This document shows, one piece after another, positions 59,918 to 64,000 of a stretch of DNA of 64,000 nt. Position 1 is the first letter of the stretch. Each line of letters opens with the position of its first letter. Under the pieces are notes generated by a model that had not been told where the DNA came from, did no database searches, and worked only from the letters and a program-made list of their open reading frames with translations. The DNA is taken from assembly GCF_001687545.1 (NCBI RefSeq), contig NZ_CP016545.1:1411001-1475000 (forward strand). Reading direction: 5' to 3'. Both the position numbers and the translations under genes were made by a program. This stretch comes from Paraurantiacibacter namhicola (GTDB taxonomy: Bacteria > Pseudomonadota > Alphaproteobacteria > Sphingomonadales > Sphingomonadaceae).

Positions 59918-60206
59918 CGATCCCCTTGCGATAACAGCGCTTTATGCCTCCGGCGCTGCCGCGCTCAGCCTCGCCATGGCGAAATTCTCGCCCAGCATCG
60001 GCCGCCGCCTGCGGCACCTGTTCTCCGGCTTCGCCCCGCTTGCCGGCCTCTACGGAGGCGTGATCGCGCGCGACGATGTAATCAGGCTGGATTTCGGCGA
60101 CATCCTGTTTTCCGCTTTCCTGGTGCTGACCGGTGTGGCCGCATCGGTCGCCCTCACAGGCAACCGGTCGCGCGGCAAGAGGGAGCTGACGTCGGGGCAA
60201 GCTTGA
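59910..60206 (+). CDS. Small hypothetical membrane protein after the nitrilase
   Basis: 98 residues from ATG 59910, overlapping the nitrilase by eight bases. Two or three hydrophobic segments are visible (LAITALYASGAAALSLAMAKF, FSGFAPLAGLYGGVIA, GDILFSAFLVLTGVAASVAL) with a basic C-terminus, NRSRGKRELTSGQA. No family is recognised. The overlap suggests co-transcription with the nitrilase. Confidence 0.65.
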   Translation: MIDDPLAITALYASGAAALSLAMAKFSPSIGRRLRHLFSGFAPLAGLYGGVIARDDVIRLDFGDILFSAFLVLTGVAASVALTGNRSRGKRELTSGQA

Positions 60207-60260
60207 CGCGCGTGCGGCTGGCGCTTGCCAAGTGAACAGCGCTCGCACATTGCGCGTGCC

Positions 60261-60395
60261 ATGACCTTCGCCGCGACGCTCCTAACGCTTCACACGGACA
60301 TTTTTCTAAAGCCCTTTGGGTTGGCAATGCGTTGCGTCACGGAGTATGGCGCTTCGGGTGGAGAGATACATCCTAGCAGTTGCTGTAGGTTCTGA
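60261..60395 (+). pseudogene. Truncated, diverged copy of the trmD 5' end
   Basis: The frame MTFAATLLTLHTDIFLKPFGLAM (60261-60329) matches the first 23 residues of TrmD ([23 protein letters not shown]) at about 14 positions and then runs 21 unrelated codons to a TGA at 60395. The DNA ATGACCTTCGCCGC is identical at both starts, and similarity begins at the ATG itself. It is either the remnant of the original trmD start, displaced by insertion of 60346-60747, or a partial duplication. No ribosome site is evident. Confidence 0.65.
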
Positions 60396-60735
60396 CGAAC
60401 CGACGAACCAATTTTGCTTCGATTGCTCGACTGAGACCTTCTTAAATCCGGAGATCGTGGCAATTTGGTTTGTCTTCTCGATGTTGATCGCGAGTCCAGC
60501 TGTTTTCTTCGGTATCGTCATTCACCGCAAATTGCACCGATTGCCCATGGTCGTTCGCGCGTTGCTTGTTGGTGTGAGCGTGTGCGTTCTCTGGTCCATC
60601 GTGTATGGTGCAGCATGGATCAGCTTAAATGCTGAGGTTTTCCTGTCCGGTTCGCTAATGGCTGCTGCCATATCATATTTCGACGGTGCGCGCGTGGACG
60701 CTGCTCGAGCAGCTACAAGATTTTCCGACTATTAA
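60346..60735 (+). CDS. AT-rich orphan membrane protein between the trmD remnant and trmD
   Basis: 129 residues from ATG 60346 (MALRVERYILAVAVGSDEPTNQFCFDCSTETF). Hydrophobic segments are IVAIWFVFSMLIASPAVFFGIVI and VRALLVGVSVCVLWSIVYGAAWI, then SGSLMAAAISYFDGARVDA. The base composition is visibly lower in GC (28 of 60 bases at 60421-60480) and codon use differs from all neighbours, a sign of acquired DNA. No family is recognised. Stop TAA lies 12 bases before the trmD ATG. Confidence 0.6.
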   Translation: MALRVERYILAVAVGSDEPTNQFCFDCSTETFLNPEIVAIWFVFSMLIASPAVFFGIVIHRKLHRLPMVVRALLVGVSVCVLWSIVYGAAWISLNAEVFLSGSLMAAAISYFDGARVDAARAATRFSDY

Positions 60736-60747
60736 TTGGGCAAACGA

Positions 60748-61587
60748 ATGACCTTCGCCGCCACCATCCTCACCCTTTACCCGGACATGTTCCCGGGGCC
60801 GCTGGGGCTATCGCTCGCGGGCCGTGCGCTGGAGCGGGGGGACTGGTCTTGCGAGGCTGTCCAGATACGTGACTTTGCGACGGACAAGCATCGCACGGTG
60901 GACGACACGCCCGCTGGCGGCGGGGCGGGCATGGTTCTGAAGGCAGATGTGTTGGCGGCGGCGCTTGACTCGGTCCAACCACCCGCATCCGTTCGCCCTG
61001 AGCTTGTCGAAGGGCCGTCCTTCACTTCCAGCGCAGCGCAACAAGAAAAAAGCGGGGCTTCGACAAGCTCAGCCCGAACGGAAACCTACGTTGGGAGACC
61101 CATCCTCGCCATGACGCCGCGCGGGAAGCCTATCACGCAGGCCCGTATACGCGAGCTGGCGGCGGGGCCGGGGGCCATCATCCTTTGCGGCCGGTTCGAG
61201 GGGTTTGACGAGCGGATCTTCGCAGCGCGCGGCGTGGAGGAAGTCAGCGTTGGCGATATCGTCCTGTCGGGCGGGGAGCCTGCCGCGCTGATGATTCTGG
61301 ACGCTTGCATTCGCCTGCTTCCCGGCGTAATGGGCGCGGCTTCCAGCGGGCATGAGGAATCGTTCGAGAACGGATTGCTCGAATACCCGCAATATACCCG
61401 ACCATATGAATGGGAAGGGCGCACGATCCCTGAAGTGCTGCGATCGGGGGATCATGCGAAGATCGCTGCTTGGCGCAAGGCAAGGAGCGAGGAAGATACA
61501 CGGTTACGCAGGCCGGACCTTTGGGATCGCCATGGTGGCGGTCGGGGCCAGCCTGCCTCTGGCGAGCAGTCGAAGAAGAAGGACTAG
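60748..61587 (+). CDS. trmD: tRNA (guanine(37)-N1)-methyltransferase TrmD with in-frame palindromic-element insertion
   Basis: 279 residues from ATG 60748. The SPOUT-family features are present: [42 protein letters not shown], then [70 protein letters not shown], and the end [29 protein letters not shown]. Residues 81-111 or so ([31 protein letters not shown]) are the translation of a 93-bp palindromic repeat, an insertion in a surface region between two conserved blocks. The frame and all catalytic blocks are intact, so the enzyme is probably active. Confidence 0.95.
   Translation: MTFAATILTLYPDMFPGPLGLSLAGRALERGDWSCEAVQIRDFATDKHRTVDDTPAGGGAGMVLKADVLAAALDSVQPPASVRPELVEGPSFTSSAAQQEKSGASTSSARTETYVGRPILAMTPRGKPITQARIRELAAGPGAIILCGRFEGFDERIFAARGVEEVSVGDIVLSGGEPAALMILDACIRLLPGVMGAASSGHEESFENGLLEYPQYTRPYEWEGRTIPEVLRSGDHAKIAAWRKARSEEDTRLRRPDLWDRHGGGRGQPASGEQSKKKD
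60989..61081. repeat. 93-bp palindromic element inserted in frame in trmD
   Basis: CCGTTCG (60989-60995) and CGAACGG (61075-61081) are outer arms. Inside are CCCTGAGCTTGTCGAAGGG and the inverted GGCTTCGACAAGCTCAGCCC. The length is 31 codons exactly, so it keeps the reading frame. It is homologous, in inverted orientation, to the trpB-trpF intergenic element at 36794-36888. Confidence 0.92.
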
Positions 61588-61592
61588 GGCAT

Positions 61593-61961
61593 ATGGGCCT
61601 GATCCAGGAACTCGAAGCCGAAGCCATCCAGGCACTCGGCAAGGACATCCCCGAATTTCGCGCGGGCGACACCGTTCGCGTGGGCGTGAAGGTCGTCGAA
61701 GGCACGCGTGAGCGTGTGCAGAACTTCGAAGGCGTCGTCATCGCCCGCTCCAACCGCGGCATGGGCAGCAATTTCACCGTGCGCAAGATGAGCTTCGGCG
61801 AAGGCGTGGAACGTGTGTTCCCGCTGTATTCGCCGATCGTCGACAGCATCACCGTGGTTCGCCGCGGCGTGGTGCGCCGGGCCAAGCTGTATTACCTGCG
61901 TGGCCGCACCGGTAAGCGTGCGCGCATCGCGGAACGCCGCGACAACACGCCGAAGAAATAA
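61593..61961 (+). CDS. rplS: 50S ribosomal protein L19
   Basis: 122 residues from ATG 61593 ([112 protein letters not shown]), a complete L19 at the 30S-50S interface. It lies five bases after trmD with AAGGA upstream, and is followed by a strong terminator. Confidence 0.97.
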   Translation: MGLIQELEAEAIQALGKDIPEFRAGDTVRVGVKVVEGTRERVQNFEGVVIARSNRGMGSNFTVRKMSFGEGVERVFPLYSPIVDSITVVRRGVVRRAKLYYLRGRTGKRARIAERRDNTPKK

Positions 61962-61989
61962 GCTTCGGCGCGTCCATTGAGACAACAGG

Positions 61990-62024
61990 AAGGGCGTCCC
62001 GGCAGCGGGGCGCCCTTTCTCTTT
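61990..62024 (+). terminator. Intrinsic terminator of rplS
   Basis: AGGGCGTCCCG (61991-62001) pairs with CGGGGCGCCCT (62006-62016) with one wobble, then TTCTCTTT. It shares a 27-base core with the terminator at 62317-62349. Confidence 0.9.
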
Positions 62025-62116
62025 GGCTAGGCGGAGATACGGAGCCGGTGCTTAGCCCGCTGCGAGGGGCTGGCCGTCCAACAGGCGATATCTGTTCTTA
62101 TGAGAGGATATCGCAA

Positions 62117-62296
62117 ATGAAGGCCCTTCTGTCCGTCGCACTTGTCGCAGCATCGCTGGCCGCCACCCCCGCAGCCATGGCGAATACGAAGAATGACAGG
62201 AATCATTCGAACGACCGGTTCTTCAAATGCCATGTCCTGGAAGACAATCTGTGGCGCGCGATCATGACCGGCAAATGGCCGTTCTATTGCGATTGA
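62117..62296 (+). CDS. Tiny exported protein (59 residues)
   Basis: 59 residues from ATG 62117, with GAGG nine bases upstream. The signal peptide MKALLSVALVAASLAATPAAMA is cleaved before NTKNDRNHSNDRF. The mature 37 residues hold two cysteines (FKCHVL, FYCD), a probable disulfide. No family is recognised. It is flanked by two copies of the same terminator sequence. Confidence 0.7.
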   Translation: MKALLSVALVAASLAATPAAMANTKNDRNHSNDRFFKCHVLEDNLWRAIMTGKWPFYCD

Positions 62297-62316
62297 GCCG
62301 CCACCCGGTTTCGATA

Positions 62317-62349
62317 GGGGCGTCCCGGCAGCGGGGCGCCCTTTTTGTT
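62317..62349 (+). terminator. Intrinsic terminator of the 59-residue exported protein
   Basis: GGGGCGTCCCG and CGGGGCGCCC arms are followed by TTTTTGTTT. The core 62318-62344 is identical to 61992-62018 after rplS. Confidence 0.9.
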
Positions 62350-62432
62350 TGTGCGGATCACGGGGCTTGCGGGGCGTGGGCCTGCGCGCCTACCTAGCGC
62401 GCATATGCAATTCCCGGAGAGAATGCCTGCCC

Positions 62433-64000
62433 ATGCGCAAACTGATCGCTGCCGCCCTTCTGGCCACCACCGCCATCGCCACGCCTGCCTTCGCGCAGGA
62501 GGCTGAGATGGAAACCACGGATGAGGCCGAAACGGCCGGCGACCTGCCGCTGGAGCGCGTATTTGCCAGCCCCGGCCTGAACGGCCCAAGCCCGCGCGGC
62601 ATGCAGCTGTCTCCCGATGGGCGTTACCTGACCCTGCTGCGCAACCGCGAGGACGACCTGCAGCGCTACGACCTGTGGGCTTATGACCGGCAGACGGGCG
62701 AGTGGTCCATGCTGGTCGATTCCGAAGCCTTCGGACCGGGCCGCGAGCTGTCCGAGGCGGAAAAGATGCAGCGTGAGCGCATGCGTGTCGGCAGCCTGAA
62801 GGGCATCATTTCCTACCAGTGGAACAGCGATGGCGAGAGCCTGCTCGTCCCGCTGGACGGTGACCTCTACCTTGCCCGGCTGGACGGGACCACGCAGCAG
62901 CTGACCGATACCGAAGAAGGCGAGCTCAATCCCAAGCTCAGCCCCGGCGGCAAGTTCGTCAGCTTCGTGCGCGACCGCCAGCTCTATGTCGGCGAGCTGG
63001 GCGGGGCGGAAGCCGCGCCTGTCACGCCCGAAGAGGGCGAGCTGGTCCTGTGGGGCGAGGCGGAATTCGTCGCGCAGGAAGAAATGGGCCGCCGCACCGG
63101 ATACTGGTGGGGCCCGAACGATGATCGCATCGCCGTCGCCCGCGTGGATGAAAGCCCCGTCGGTGTCGTCACCCGCGCCTCCATCGGCGCGGAAGGCACC
63201 AGCACTTACGAGCAGCGCTATCCGGCGGCAGGCACGCCCAATGCGGACGTGCGCCTGTTCGTGATGGACCCCGATGGCGGGGAGCGCGTGGAAGTGGACC
63301 TTGGGCCGGAGCGGGACATCTACATTGCCCGCGTCGACTGGGCGCCGGACGGCAGCAAGCTCTATGTCCAGCGGCAGGATCGCAAGCAGTTCAAGCTGGA
63401 CATGCTGGAAGTCGATCCCGCCACCGGCGCATCCAGCGTGCTGTTTACCGAGAACGCCGCCGAGGGGCACTGGATCAACCTGTCCGACAATTACAAATGG
63501 CTGTCCGACGGCAGCCTGATCTGGTGGAGCGAGCGCGATGGCTACGGCCACCTCTACCACTTCGCGGATGGCGAGTGGCGCCAGCTGACCGATGGCGACT
63601 GGGTGGTGTTGGGCCTGCTGGGCGTGGACGAGGCGGCCGGCAAGGTCTTCATCAGCGGCACGAAGGACGATGTGCTGGCCAGCCAGGTCTACAGCTTCGA
63701 CATGGCCAATCCGGGCGAGATGACGCGGCTGACCGATCCGGCCTTCGTCAATGGCGCCAGCATGGATGGCAAGGCGCAGACGATGACCGTGGTGCGCCAC
63801 AACACGAACCAGCCGCCGCAATATTACCTGGCGGATGCGGAAGGCACGCGGCTGGCCTGGATCATGGAAAACGCGCTGGACGCGGACCATCCTTACACGC
63901 CCTATCTCGCCAGCCACCGCACGCCGACCTTCGGCACCATCACCGGGCCCAGCGGCGACACGCTGTACTGGACGATGATCGCGCCGGAGATGGAGGAGGG
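62433..64000 (+). CDS. S9 family dipeptidyl peptidase IV-like protease, C-terminal part cut by window edge
   Basis: ATG 62433 opens a frame that runs past the right edge (522 codons visible). The signal peptide is MRKLIAAALLATTAIATPAFAQEAEMETT. The visible part is the N-terminal beta-propeller domain of DPP IV: SPRGMQLSPDGRYLTLLRNREDD, FVAQEEMGRRTGYWWGPNDDRIAVARVDESPV, and repeated DRKQFKLDMLEVDPATG and ERDGYGHLYHF. The catalytic alpha/beta-hydrolase domain with GWSYGG lies beyond the edge. It would act in the periplasm, trimming dipeptides after proline. Confidence 0.92.
   Translation, partial: MRKLIAAALLATTAIATPAFAQEAEMETTDEAETAGDLPLERVFASPGLNGPSPRGMQLSPDGRYLTLLRNREDDLQRYDLWAYDRQTGEWSMLVDSEAFGPGRELSEAEKMQRERMRVGSLKGIISYQWNSDGESLLVPLDGDLYLARLDGTTQQLTDTEEGELNPKLSPGGKFVSFVRDRQLYVGELGGAEAAPVTPEEGELVLWGEAEFVAQEEMGRRTGYWWGPNDDRIAVARVDESPVGVVTRASIGAEGTSTYEQRYPAAGTPNADVRLFVMDPDGGERVEVDLGPERDIYIARVDWAPDGSKLYVQRQDRKQFKLDMLEVDPATGASSVLFTENAAEGHWINLSDNYKWLSDGSLIWWSERDGYGHLYHFADGEWRQLTDGDWVVLGLLGVDEAAGKVFISGTKDDVLASQVYSFDMANPGEMTRLTDPAFVNGASMDGKAQTMTVVRHNTNQPPQYYLADAEGTRLAWIMENALDADHPYTPYLASHRTPTFGTITGPSGDTLYWTMIAPEMEE

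Overview
The window is 64 kb of a GC-rich alphaproteobacterial chromosome, most likely a member of the Sphingomonadales close to Erythrobacteraceae. This rests on family content and order: trpF-trpB-trpA-accD-folC, atpI-atpB-atpE-atpF'-atpF, ffh-rpsP-rimM-trmD-rplS, aroA-cmk-rpsA, a CpdR-type receiver, an HWE kinase, SapC, a TIGR02300 protein, and the high-GC codon use. It is core chromosome. I see no prophage, CRISPR array, rRNA operon or classical insertion sequence.

Layout. 1-5.6 kb: partial CPA2 antiporter, PutP symporter, a GNAT/carbon-nitrogen hydrolase fusion and icd. 5.66-8.49 kb: a tightly overlapping three-gene type III polyketide operon (synthase, methyltransferase, flavoprotein). 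8.5-17.0 kb: a fatty-acid beta-oxidation block (thiolase, dehydrogenase/hydratase fusion, acyl-CoA dehydrogenase, nitronate monooxygenase) divergent from an acyl-CoA ligase and its MerR regulator. 17.0-24.3 kb: tRNA-Val, CpdR-like receiver, N-formylglutamate amidohydrolase, a probable small RNA, SapC, an FAD-linked hydroxyacid dehydrogenase, an RhlE-like RNA helicase and a sterol-desaturase-family enzyme. 24.3-31.9 kb: UvrD/PcrA helicase, small secreted proteins, RsmD, an RluB-type pseudouridine synthase and AmpG. 31.9-40.5 kb: a long minus-strand operon lapA-pyrF-GNAT-trpF-trpB-[DUF559 element]-trpA-accD-folC, preceded by purB. 40.6-49.9 kb: RadC, the YdbH-YnbE-YdbL envelope system, the F0 ATP synthase operon, an HWE kinase and GloB. 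50-55.5 kb: rpsA, Mpo1-like protein, cmk, aroA, TIGR02300. 55.8-62 kb: tRNA-Ala and ffh-rpsP-rimM-trmD-rplS, with a 2.1-kb interruption before trmD. The right edge holds a partial S9 dipeptidyl peptidase.

The most unusual features are small palindromic elements in essential loci. A 430-bp element (35121-35550) carries a DUF559/Vsr-like nuclease gene between near-perfect 38-bp inverted repeats and sits between trpB and trpA. A 93-bp palindromic element lies in frame inside trmD, adding 31 codons, and an inverted relative lies between trpB and trpF. The trmD start is preceded by a decayed copy of its own first 22 or so codons and an AT-rich orphan gene. Other highlights are a probable anti-Shine-Dalgarno small RNA (18636-18751), leader-trailer complementarity shared by both tRNA genes, and a palindromic operator-like motif found at two distant promoters.

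All calls come from reading the sequence and translations by eye. No database search was run, so family names reflect recognised motifs and remembered family architecture.
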